Of a stretch of 56,246 bases of DNA, positions 47,791 through 56,246 are shown one piece after another (positions within the stretch are counted from its first letter, which is position 1; each line of letters starts with the position of its first letter). The notes under the pieces are model-generated. The model had not been told where the DNA came from and did not search any database. It saw only the letters and a program-made list of their open reading frames with translations. A program made the position numbers and the translations under genes. The DNA comes from an uncultured Ruminococcus sp. (GTDB lineage: Bacteria; Bacillota; Clostridia; Oscillospirales; Acutalibacteraceae). The stretch is from contig CAJOII010000021.1 in assembly GCA_905234535.1 (NCBI GenBank), forward strand, positions 1 to 56,246, written 5' to 3'.

Positions 47791-49050
47791 TTATTTAGGT
47801 GAAACATTCACGGTAGCGGTATATGAATCATATATCCAGCATTTATCATAGGTGCTTGTCAGCGTGATGTTCAGCGGAACCTGTAAAGAGACAGTTGAAG
47901 TCACATCATCGAGCAATCCATCAAAATCAGCGATGACGGAAATCCCCGATGCGGTGATGCTTTCGATCAGGCTCTTCGGGCCGTAGACCGTGATATCAAC
48001 ATTAGTGGACGCAAAATCAGTCTTATACTTTGAAGAATCAATATTAGACGCGATCTTGCAGGTGACGACCGAGCTGACATAAGAGCTGAGATCCATCGTG
48101 ACCTTCGCTGCCGTCTCGCCGGAGATCACCTTACATCCTTTCGGCAAAGATATATCGAAAGAACGGGAGAAATCTGCATTTGTCAGTTTAGTGAAGTCGA
48201 TGGTACCGACAGTGTACTTGTTATCTGTGATCTCATTCAGCGCATCCTGAGGACCCGCTACCTTGATACTGCTCGGAGAAATCGTAATCTTAGGATAAGA
48301 TGCGGGCGCGTTCTGCACCTCAACATTCAGGGATACATCAACAACCGGATAAATGGAGAAGGTAACATCCACCTTATCAATATCGGCTGTTGAGAGCTGA
48401 AGATCCAGCTCGTTGCCGTCTTTATCAAGAAAGATCAGAGACTTCTGGATCGTCTGATTATCGGTCAGACTGCCCTCGATCGTTCCCATCACCGCGACAG
48501 TATCGATCGAGCTGATCTCGGTCTCAGGACCGGTTAGCGTTACTTCGTTGACAGAGAGAGACGCGTTGACATAGGTGCCGTCTTCGACTGTATATACCAA
48601 CTGATTCTCGATCTCAAAGGTAGATTCTTTCTCTTTATCTACGAAGATCGTGATATTGGCGGGTGTAACGGAAGAGACAATATTATAGTTGGTCTTTGCG
48701 CCGGTCTTCTTTGCGGATAAAGAGAGCGTGTAGGTGCCAGCGCCGATAATCGAGCTGGTCTGGTTAGCGGTCACCTGAATATCGGATGATGTCAGAGAAC
48801 CCACCGTGACACGGTTTCCGGTGACCTCAACGGAGGCAGTGACATCGTTGCCGGAGAAGACCTTCAACCCGTCGTTCTGGGCTTCATCGGAGAGCTCAAT
48901 CGCGATCGGGATATCGGAGATCACGACATTCGTCTCTGTCTGAGAATTTGCGCTGATAATAAACCAAGTAACAAACGCGATAATGAACGATAATACAAGG
49001 ATAACCCAGTTATGTGACAGCACACGGGAAATCAAAGATTTATTTTTCAT
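47791..49050 (-). CDS. cdaR: YbbR-domain protein (CdaR-like)
   Basis: N-terminal TM, YbbR-like repeats, downstream of cdaA. Confidence 0.85.
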   Translation of the reverse strand: MKNKSLISRVLSHNWVILVLSFIIAFVTWFIISANSQTETNVVISDIPIAIELSDEAQNDGLKVFSGNDVTASVEVTGNRVTVGSLTSSDIQVTANQTSSIIGAGTYTLSLSAKKTGAKTNYNIVSSVTPANITIFVDKEKESTFEIENQLVYTVEDGTYVNASLSVNEVTLTGPETEISSIDTVAVMGTIEGSLTDNQTIQKSLIFLDKDGNELDLQLSTADIDKVDVTFSIYPVVDVSLNVEVQNAPASYPKITISPSSIKVAGPQDALNEITDNKYTVGTIDFTKLTNADFSRSFDISLPKGCKVISGETAAKVTMDLSSYVSSVVTCKIASNIDSSKYKTDFASTNVDITVYGPKSLIESITASGISVIADFDGLLDDVTSTVSLQVPLNITLTSTYDKCWIYDSYTATVNVSPK

Positions 49051-49915
49051 TTTTCTTCTCCTTTCTGTTTTTAAATAATACAGAAAGCAGATTAGAGTTC
49101 TCGGCGCTTCCGTCAATCAGAAGATCGGAGAGCTTAGAATACAGAGACTCTCTGTCAAGGTTTCTGATTAGTTTTCCTCCGACAGCGATCGAGATGATAC
49201 CGTTCTCTTCTGAGACAACAACAACAACCGAATCGCTCTCTTCGCTCATACCGAGAGCAGCTCTGTGTCTGGTACCGAGATCAGAGTTGACTTCATTCGT
49301 TTTCGTCAGCGGAAGGATACAGCCCGCTGAGAGAATCTTGCCCTCTCTGATGATCACCGCGCCGTCATGAAGCGGCGCTTTGTTGAAGAAAATATTTCCG
49401 AAAAGCGCCACAGAAGTATCGCTGTTGAGATAAGTACCGGTGTCGGCGATCTCCTTAAGGATCGAATCTCTCTCAAATACGATCAGCGCGCCGGTTCTGG
49501 CTTTTGAAAAAACCGCGCAGGCATCGGATACATCGCTGACCGCTTTAGCGTTTGAGCCGGGAGAAGAAGAAGAATTCGGCGAAACAATACTTTTCAGCGT
49601 TTTATTATGTCCGAGCTTCTCAAGCGCTTGTCTGAGCTCGGGCTGAAAAACAACAACAAAGATGATAATAGCAAATTCAAACAGCGCTTTTAAAATAAAA
49701 TTAACCATCGTCAGGTTGAATATTGCAGATATTCCATACGCGATCAGCAATATAACAACACCCTTAAGAAGCTGTCCCGCGCGCGACTGGCGGAATAGCC
49801 TCAGAAGGTAGTAAATAATCAGCGCGATAGCGATAATATCTACTGCGTCTTTAAACTGAAAAGTTTTTAATGTCGACCAGATGGTTGACATTACCGAAGA
49901 TAGAAAATCGCCCAT
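49040..49915 (-). CDS. cdaA: Diadenylate cyclase
   Basis: DAC motifs LHDGAVIIREGKI and DLGTRHRAALGMSEESDSVVVVVSEE. Confidence 0.94.
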   Translation of the reverse strand: MGDFLSSVMSTIWSTLKTFQFKDAVDIIAIALIIYYLLRLFRQSRAGQLLKGVVILLIAYGISAIFNLTMVNFILKALFEFAIIIFVVVFQPELRQALEKLGHNKTLKSIVSPNSSSSPGSNAKAVSDVSDACAVFSKARTGALIVFERDSILKEIADTGTYLNSDTSVALFGNIFFNKAPLHDGAVIIREGKILSAGCILPLTKTNEVNSDLGTRHRAALGMSEESDSVVVVVSEENGIISIAVGGKLIRNLDRESLYSKLSDLLIDGSAENSNLLSVLFKNRKEKKNEK

Positions 49916-49977
49916 AAATGAAAATTCCCCTAATTTCAACTTACTTATTTTTATTTTAGCACAGCGAGTATATTATT

Positions 49978-51129
49978 TCAAGGCAATTTAGAAAATTTAT
50001 GCACGGCATTAATCAGCGTTTTTATCTCATTTTCAGTAGTAAAATATGACGGAGAGACTCTGACGGTTCCTCTTTCCGTTGTTCCCATCATCTGATGCGC
50101 GAGCGGAGCGCAGTGAAGCCCTGACCTGGTCGCTATGGAATAATATCGGTCAAGATATTTGGATACGCTTTCTGAATCTTTATCTTTCACCGAGAAAGAT
50201 AGAACCGGAGCGAAGTGCTGTTCATCAGGAAATTCGGTATATAACTGAATGTTTTCATTTTCTTTAAAAGAATTATAAATCATTTGAATATGCCTGAGTT
50301 CTTTTGAGTACAAATGTTCTCTTCCGATTTTATCGATAAATCCTATCCCGGCGGATAACGCGAGTATTCCCGGGATATTTTGTGTACCCGATTCGAGCCG
50401 ATCGGGATAGAACTGCGGCTGGCTGAGATTCCACGATTCACTGCCGGTACCGCCTTCTGTCAGCGGATCAAGTATCGTGCTGTTATTGATCAGCAGCAGT
50501 CCTGAGCCCATCAGCCCCATCAGTCCTTTGTGTCCTGCGCAGCAGACAAAATCAAATCCCGCGTCACGGATGTCGACATTCAGCACTCCCCCGCTCTGCG
50601 CCGCGTCAAGACAGAACAAAACACCGTACTGATGAGCCAGCGCGCAGATTCTTTCAACAGGAAGTCTGATACCGAATACATTGGACGCGTGGGTACAGAC
50701 GATCATTCGCGTTTTTTCGTTGATACATTCTCTGAAGCTGTCTATCGTTCTTTCGTTATCACATGGAAATACATCCGCGACAGAATAAGTGATGATACCT
50801 CTGTTCTTTAATCGTTCCAACGGTCTCAGAACCGAATTGTGCTCAAGTGAAGAGATGATCACATGATCACCTTGGCTGAGCAGACCTTTGATTACGGTAT
50901 TGAGCGCATAGGTGCACGAAGGAGTAAAGATCACATTCTCTTCTTTTGACAAATGAAAAAATGACGCGATTCTCTCTCTTGAGTGAAAGATCGCCTCTGC
51001 AGTTCTCATAGACATCTTGTGTCCGCTGCGACCGGGATTCGCGCTGTATTCTCTGAGCGCTTTGTCGGCGGCATAGATGACACTCTGCGGCTTTGGAAAG
51101 CTGGTCGCGCTGTTGTCAAGATAAATCAT
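49978..51129 (-). CDS. Class V aminotransferase / cysteine desulfurase family (TIGR01977-like)
   Basis: MIYLDNSATSFPKPQSVIYAADKALREYSANPGRSGHKMS; PLP Lys in AGHKGLMGLMGSG. Confidence 0.88.
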   Translation of the reverse strand: MIYLDNSATSFPKPQSVIYAADKALREYSANPGRSGHKMSMRTAEAIFHSRERIASFFHLSKEENVIFTPSCTYALNTVIKGLLSQGDHVIISSLEHNSVLRPLERLKNRGIITYSVADVFPCDNERTIDSFRECINEKTRMIVCTHASNVFGIRLPVERICALAHQYGVLFCLDAAQSGGVLNVDIRDAGFDFVCCAGHKGLMGLMGSGLLLINNSTILDPLTEGGTGSESWNLSQPQFYPDRLESGTQNIPGILALSAGIGFIDKIGREHLYSKELRHIQMIYNSFKENENIQLYTEFPDEQHFAPVLSFSVKDKDSESVSKYLDRYYSIATRSGLHCAPLAHQMMGTTERGTVRVSPSYFTTENEIKTLINAVHKFSKLP

Positions 51130-51353
51130 ACCGCCTCACGCTCTGCGCGGCCCAAGATTCGGATTCCCTTATTTCTGAGGATCTGTTCCGCTTTGTCGCT
51201 GTCTTTCGGGACAAAAAGACAATACCCGCATGATTTGACCTCGAGCTTTTTCGGAGTTCGCTGTATATAAGCCCTTATATGATATTGATCAAGAATACTC
51301 TTCGCCTTCATCGCGTATGTGACAGAAGGCAACAGTATCAGTTGTTTTTCCAT
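51126..51353 (-). CDS. DUF3343 (putative Se/S carrier-like) protein
   Basis: 75 aa with SCGYC motif, overlaps the cysteine desulfurase gene. Confidence 0.82.
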   Translation of the reverse strand: MEKQLILLPSVTYAMKAKSILDQYHIRAYIQRTPKKLEVKSCGYCLFVPKDSDKAEQILRNKGIRILGRAEREAV

Positions 51354-51360
51354 AAAAAAT

Positions 51361-51398
51361 ACACCTCTGTTTTATAGTATGAACAAAAACAGAGGTGT
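51361..51398 (-). promoter_or_regulatory. Terminator-like hairpin whose 3' arm carries the DUF3343 SD
   Basis: Minus strand: ACACCTCTGTTTT - 12 nt - AAAACAGAGGTGT - A T6 ATG. Confidence 0.8.
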
Positions 51399-51406
51399 TG
51401 AATATT

Positions 51407-52150
51407 TTATTTTAAAAGGTCGCTCATATCGTAGAGCCCCTCAGGTTTATCCTTGATGAAGACAGCCGCGTTGACGGCGCCGGAGGCGAATACTCCCTTT
51501 GACTGAGCTGTATGCCTGATGGTGACCACTTCGTCATGTCCTGCGAAAATGATCTCGTGCTCACCGACAATGTTACCGCCTCTGACAGAATGGATGCCGA
51601 TCTCGTTCTTCTCTCTTTTTTTGCGATAGGCGTGTCTGTCATAGACATACTGAGCTTTTTCGCGTTCAACAGAAACAGCGTCGGCAATCATCATCGCGGT
51701 TCCGGAGGGAGCATCGAGCTTCTGGTTGTGATGTTTCTCGACGATCTCGATATCAAAGCCGTTGAGCACTGCGGCGGCTTTTTTGGAAAGCTCTATCAGC
51801 ACATTGATGCCTAAGGACATATTGCCTGAGAAGAAAACGGGGATCCTCGCAGACGCTTCTTTGATCTGCTCTACCTGCTTCTCTGAGAAACCGGTGGTGC
51901 AAATGATCACGGGAACTTGCTTTTCTATCGCGAATGAGAGCATATCATCAAGCACGAGAGGATTGGAGAAGTCGATGATCACATCAGCTTCTTCTTTCAC
52001 ATCTACAAAGCAGGAGTAGACCGGATAGGGCTTCTCCCCCTTCGCAATATCCACACCGCAGACGATCACGGTATCTTCTCTCTCTTTAACGCAGTCAGAG
52101 ACAGCCTGTCCCATTTTTCCTAAGCATCCGTTTAATAATATCTTAACCAT
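51407..52150 (-). CDS. dapB: 4-hydroxy-tetrahydrodipicolinate reductase
   Basis: VKILLNGCLGKMGQAV; EKHHNQKLDAPSGTA. Confidence 0.94.
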   Translation of the reverse strand: MVKILLNGCLGKMGQAVSDCVKEREDTVIVCGVDIAKGEKPYPVYSCFVDVKEEADVIIDFSNPLVLDDMLSFAIEKQVPVIICTTGFSEKQVEQIKEASARIPVFFSGNMSLGINVLIELSKKAAAVLNGFDIEIVEKHHNQKLDAPSGTAMMIADAVSVEREKAQYVYDRHAYRKKREKNEIGIHSVRGGNIVGEHEIIFAGHDEVVTIRHTAQSKGVFASGAVNAAVFIKDKPEGLYDMSDLLK

Positions 52151-52168
52151 CATATTCCTCCTGCAAAA

Positions 52169-52188
52169 ACAGGGCGAAGCCGCCCTGT
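52169..52188 (-). terminator. Hairpin between dapA and dapB
   Basis: ACAGGGCG/CGCCCTGT then TTTT on the minus strand. Confidence 0.55.
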
Positions 52189-52203
52189 CTGCTGATTGTT
52201 CAA

Positions 52204-53103
52204 TTAAGCGTATTTGCCGATCAGATTGTATTTTGCAAGACAATCCTTGAGATCGTGATAGCCCGAATAGCTCATCGGAACCAAGGGCAGCCTGCACTCA
52301 CCGGCGTTAAAACCGATCAGATTCATCGCGGTTTTGACAGGGATCGGGTTGACATCCGAGAACATAATATCCATCAGCTCTACATAGTGGAAGTTCATCT
52401 TGGACGCTTCTACAAAGTTATTGTTTAAGCAAAGCTCACAGATATCGTGCATCTCCCTGGGACAGAAGTTCGCAAATACCGAGATAACGCCTAACGCGCC
52501 TAAAGACATGAAAGGTACAGTCTGGTCATCGTTGCCTGAATAGATGTCGAGCTTATCGCCGCACAGAGAACGGGTCTGTGATACAGATGAGATATCGCCG
52601 TTTGCTTCTTTTGTAGCGACGATATTCTCATGCTTGCAGAGCTCCGCGTAGGTCTTAGGCTTGATATTGCAGCCGGTTCTGGACGGAACATTATAGAGGA
52701 TCATCGGCAGATCGATGTTGTCAGCGATGGTCTCAAAATGACGGATCAGACCGGTCTGGGATGTCTTATTGTAGTAAGGCGTGACCGACAGCAGCGCGTC
52801 AGCGCCGGAGAGCTCGGCGGATTTGGAGAGCTCGATCGCGGTGTTGGTATCGTTTGAGCCGGTGCCGGCAATCACAGGGATCCTGCCAGCTACCTTCTCA
52901 CACACAAAGGATAGAACCTCGCAGTGTTCTTTGACAGTCAATGTCGCTGCTTCACCGGTGGTGCCGCAGGCGACGATCGCGTCGGTACCATTTGCGATAT
53001 GAAATTCAAGAAGCTGTTCCAAAACTTCATAGTTTACGGATCCATCCTGATGCATCGGTGTGATCAGCGCAACGCCGGAACCGGTAAATATATGTTTACT
53101 CAT
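52204..53103 (-). CDS. dapA: 4-hydroxy-tetrahydrodipicolinate synthase
   Basis: VACGTTGEAATLTVKEH; MILYNVPSRTGCNI. Confidence 0.95.
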   Translation of the reverse strand: MSKHIFTGSGVALITPMHQDGSVNYEVLEQLLEFHIANGTDAIVACGTTGEAATLTVKEHCEVLSFVCEKVAGRIPVIAGTGSNDTNTAIELSKSAELSGADALLSVTPYYNKTSQTGLIRHFETIADNIDLPMILYNVPSRTGCNIKPKTYAELCKHENIVATKEANGDISSVSQTRSLCGDKLDIYSGNDDQTVPFMSLGALGVISVFANFCPREMHDICELCLNNNFVEASKMNFHYVELMDIMFSDVNPIPVKTAMNLIGFNAGECRLPLVPMSYSGYHDLKDCLAKYNLIGKYA

Positions 53104-53116
53104 CTTTATGCCTCCG

Positions 53117-54202
53117 TTAGTCTATGTAGCCTTCCGCGCACAAGAGCTCTGCCATCAGAACGGCTCCGCCCGCGGCGCCTCGTAAGGTGTTGTGTGACAT
53201 ACACACAAACTTCATATCATACTGGGTATCTTCTCTGAGTCTGCCGACCGATACCGCCATGCCGTTCTCCAAGTTTCTCTCGGACTTGATCTGCGGTCTG
53301 TCAGGCTCAGTGAAGTAATGTAAAAACTGTTTGGGAGCGGACGGCAGAGAGAGCTCCTGCGCTCTGCCCTGGTAGTTGTTCCAGATATCGATGATCTCTT
53401 CGACTGATGGCTTTTCTTCAACACCGAAGCTCATAAATACCGCGGCAGTGTGTCCGTCCGATACCGGAACACGGATGCACTGAGAAGTAATGGAGATATC
53501 GTCGGCGTTGACAATTCTGTCGCCTTCGATATGACCCCAGAGCTTCAACGGCTCGTTCTCGCTCTTCTCCTCTTCGCCGCCGATATACGGAATGACATTA
53601 TCGATCATCTCGGGCCAGCGCTCAAAGGTCTTGCCGGCGCCGGAGATCGCCTGATATGTACAGGCGAGGACCTTGTTGACTTTATATTTCTCTTTCAGAG
53701 GGTGGATCGCGGGAACATAGCTCTGCAGAGAGCAGTTGGACTTGACCGCGATGAAGCCGCGCTTGGTGCCGAGGCGCTTCTTCTGCGCCTCGATGATCTT
53801 CGCGTGATCGGGGTTAATCTCGGGTACGATCATCGGAACATCGGGAGTGAATCTGTTGGCGGAATTGTTGGAGATCACGGGGCACTCGGCTTTGGCATAG
53901 GCTTCTTCAAGAGCTTTGATCTCATCTTTCTTCATATCAACCGCGCAGAATACAAAGTCGACCTTAGCGGCAACCTTCTCTACTTCTGACGCGTCCATGA
54001 TCACCATATCTTTGATATTCTCGGGAATCGGAGCAGTCATCGCCCATCTGTCCTTCACTGCCTCTTCATAAGTTTTACCGGCGGTACGCTTGGACGCGGC
54101 GATCGCGGTAACCGTAAACCACGGATGATTTTGGAGCAGCAGAGAAAATCTCTGACCGACCATACCGGTTACGCCGATAATTCCCACTTTATATTGCTTC
54201 AT
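53117..54202 (-). CDS. asd: Aspartate-semialdehyde dehydrogenase
   Basis: VGIIGVTGMVGQRFSLLL; VKSNCSLQSYVPAIHPL. Confidence 0.94.
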   Translation of the reverse strand: MKQYKVGIIGVTGMVGQRFSLLLQNHPWFTVTAIAASKRTAGKTYEEAVKDRWAMTAPIPENIKDMVIMDASEVEKVAAKVDFVFCAVDMKKDEIKALEEAYAKAECPVISNNSANRFTPDVPMIVPEINPDHAKIIEAQKKRLGTKRGFIAVKSNCSLQSYVPAIHPLKEKYKVNKVLACTYQAISGAGKTFERWPEMIDNVIPYIGGEEEKSENEPLKLWGHIEGDRIVNADDISITSQCIRVPVSDGHTAAVFMSFGVEEKPSVEEIIDIWNNYQGRAQELSLPSAPKQFLHYFTEPDRPQIKSERNLENGMAVSVGRLREDTQYDMKFVCMSHNTLRGAAGGAVLMAELLCAEGYID

Positions 54203-54508
54203 AACAAAATCACTCCTAATTTTTCAAAAAACAGTTGAGTTTTTCTCATTAATAATATATTATTATACAGGAAAATTGATACATTCAATTGATAATAATC
54301 CAACTCATAATATATCATTATAACCGTCTTTTGTCAATTTCAATTGTGTAATATTAGGAATATACATAATACACGAAAGGTAATGAAAATGAAAACTGGT
54401 GAAATTGACATTCTGTATTTGTTCGTGTTTTTTTCTCTATCTAAATCTATTTAAAGCACAAATTCCACCTATTTTTTTCATATCAAAAAACTTATATAAA
54501 AAAACAGT

Positions 54509-54541
54509 ACCACCATAGTACCACAAAGGCACTATGGTGGT
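54509..54541 (-). terminator. Terminator downstream of XRE gene
   Basis: ACCACCATAGT/ACTATGGTGGT, T7 on the minus strand. Confidence 0.7.
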
Positions 54542-54562
54542 ATTTGTTTGAAGGAACAAGCA

Positions 54563-54799
54563 TTAACGCTTATTCAGCGGCAGCCGAGAGGTCTTATTCG
54601 GAGTGAACTCAACTATCTCGGATAGATCGCAGTTTAAAGCCTCACAGATAAGATCGAGATACACAAGATTAACTCGGTCATTAAGCTCATGATACATTTC
54701 ATTGATCGTCGCCGGTCTGATTCCTGTCTTTCGTGCGAGGTCAGCCTGCGTCCACCGGAGCTCGCCAAGCTTCCGGGAGAGTAAAATTCTAATCGCCAT
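54563..54799 (-). CDS. Small XRE/Cro-type HTH regulator
   Basis: 78 aa; LGELRWTQADLARKTGIRPATINEMYHELNDRVNLVYLDLICEALNCDLSEI. Confidence 0.88.
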   Translation of the reverse strand: MAIRILLSRKLGELRWTQADLARKTGIRPATINEMYHELNDRVNLVYLDLICEALNCDLSEIVEFTPNKTSRLPLNKR

Positions 54800-55043
54800 T
54801 GCTGTTTTCGCCCCTCCGTTAAGATAATACCTTAAAGTGTAGCAAAAATCAGCAAATCGTAATAATATTTCGATTATCGAAAAAGAAACCGTATTATTTC
54901 GAAAATAACATAAATTAACAAAATTGTTTATATTTTTCTGTTTCTTTTTTATAATTTTATACTTTATTTTTTATGCACATTATGTCTTGAAATCAAAAAC
55001 AAATTAAAGATAAAATATATATGAGGATTTACAGGGGGAAGAA

Positions 55044-55436
55044 ATGGAAGTAAAATTTACAATCAACGACAAAAAACTTGATGGATTTACAAATTCGGCA
55101 AAAAAAGAATTAGTGGAATACACTAATAAATATGCAGTAGATGTAGTGAATGAGGCTGTAAGATCTGAAGCATCTTTACGCGAACATGGTAATATACGAG
55201 AAATAACAGCAAATATTATATTTCAATCTGTTAGAAAATTAAAAAGTAAACCTCATAAGCGTTTTAAAGCATTATTCATTATACTTAACTTACTTTCAAA
55301 TATTTTATTTGCGGTAGCTGGATGGATGTTTGACCTTGACGAAATGTCTAATAATCATACTTTACTATTTGTGTTCCTTTTGATTAGTATAGCGTCTATT
55401 GCATTAACTATTTTTTTAAGGTTTAGGGAGGATTAA
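55044..55436 (+). CDS. Membrane protein of unknown function (accessory operon gene 1)
   Basis: 130 aa, two predicted TM segments, SD AGGGGGAAG. Confidence 0.6.
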   Translation: MEVKFTINDKKLDGFTNSAKKELVEYTNKYAVDVVNEAVRSEASLREHGNIREITANIIFQSVRKLKSKPHKRFKALFIILNLLSNILFAVAGWMFDLDEMSNNHTLLFVFLLISIASIALTIFLRFRED

Positions 55437-55437
55437 A

Positions 55438-56142
55438 ATGTTAGCTAATTCATCTAATAAACAAATTGGTGATTTTGTAGATAGACTTGGAGAAGAGTAT
55501 AAAGAAATACTTGTTAATGAAGTCTTAGATTCAAAAAAGGAAAAAGAAATTTCACAAGATGACATGATTTCAATTTTAAAACTAGATAACCAAGCAAAGA
55601 GCACTTTAAAACTTTTCTATCAAAAAAGATTGTTTCATAAATATTTTAAAACTGTTTCAATTTTAGGGGGAGTGTATTGTTTCTTTGCATTGATTCTTCT
55701 GTTTTTATCTCTAAATAACAATAACTTTTTCTTTGGCGAAAAAATATCAAGTAAAATATTTTATTATATTGGGCTAATGAGCTCGCTCATATCGTTACTT
55801 TCATCAATTTTAGTAATTTTGATTGATAAAATAGATATTCGTATATTTAAATTATCAAAAAGGTATGACTTATATCGTGAGGTAGTTATACTTTGTAAAG
55901 AGCTTGAAGCACTATCCATACAGATATCTCCTATTGACAATAAAACAGACTTCAATAATAACATCTCTCATTTAATGGATATACATTTATTGTCAACACA
56001 AAATATAAAAACAATAGAAAAATTAAACTTAACAAGAAATCAAATTCTAGAAAAAGGATCATCTGAATTTTCCGACAAAGAAATTGAGCAGTTAATACTG
56101 GATAGCAAAAAAATAGTAAAAAGAATGGAAAAATTTGCATAA
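55438..56142 (+). CDS. Membrane protein of unknown function (accessory operon gene 2)
   Basis: 234 aa, two predicted TM segments; SD AGGGAGG; 1 nt after gene 1. Confidence 0.6.
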   Translation: MLANSSNKQIGDFVDRLGEEYKEILVNEVLDSKKEKEISQDDMISILKLDNQAKSTLKLFYQKRLFHKYFKTVSILGGVYCFFALILLFLSLNNNNFFFGEKISSKIFYYIGLMSSLISLLSSILVILIDKIDIRIFKLSKRYDLYREVVILCKELEALSIQISPIDNKTDFNNNISHLMDIHLLSTQNIKTIEKLNLTRNQILEKGSSEFSDKEIEQLILDSKKIVKRMEKFA

Positions 56143-56246
56143 TATACTTAAGGCAACACCGCACAATTTGCATGGCAAATGAGCAGTGAAGCGATTATCT
56201 GTAAATGGTTGTGGAAAACTTTTATTATCCCTTTTTAGGGTAGTCT

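Noticed and set aside
51407-52297. Extended dapB ORF from 52297
   Set aside because: The N-terminal ~49 residues overlap the dapA 3' end and an intergenic hairpin; the ATG at 52150 has a GGAGG SD and starts a normal DapB

Overview
The window looks like a chromosomal segment of a spore-forming, Gram-positive Clostridia/Oscillospiraceae-like bacterium. I infer this from sigK, a cwlD-like amidase, a SpoIIM-like protein, a V-type ATPase and cdaA/cdaR. Most of it is ordinary core genome: V-ATPase (cut by the left edge), PFL/ACT pair, galU, prfB, dnaD-dnaI, Y-family polymerase + YolD-like protein, pcrA, phospho-sugar mutase, GntR-ABC operon, radA, sigK, prfC, hemW, upp-rpiB-tsaB-tsaE, rodA/ftsW, cdaA-cdaR, DUF3343-cysteine desulfurase, dapB-dapA-asd. 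I read four intact single tRNA genes and one truncated tRNA-Pro; all five have C at anticodon position 34. No CRISPR array, rRNA or complete mobile element was seen. From about 54.2 kb the sequence is clearly AT-richer and carries an XRE regulator and a two-gene membrane-protein operon of unknown function. The strongest unexplained signals are: (i) three intergenic hairpins whose 3' arm contains the Shine-Dalgarno of the next gene (14.7, 38.5 and 51.4 kb); (ii) a secreted GH24-type lysozyme apparently interrupted by an SH3 domain; (iii) a tRNA-Pro(CGG) broken in the T-loop; (iv) the DUF3343/CGYC-cysteine desulfurase pair behind one of the SD-burying hairpins; (v) the AT-rich right-edge operon. 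All calls come from reading the sequence and recalled family motifs; no database search was run.
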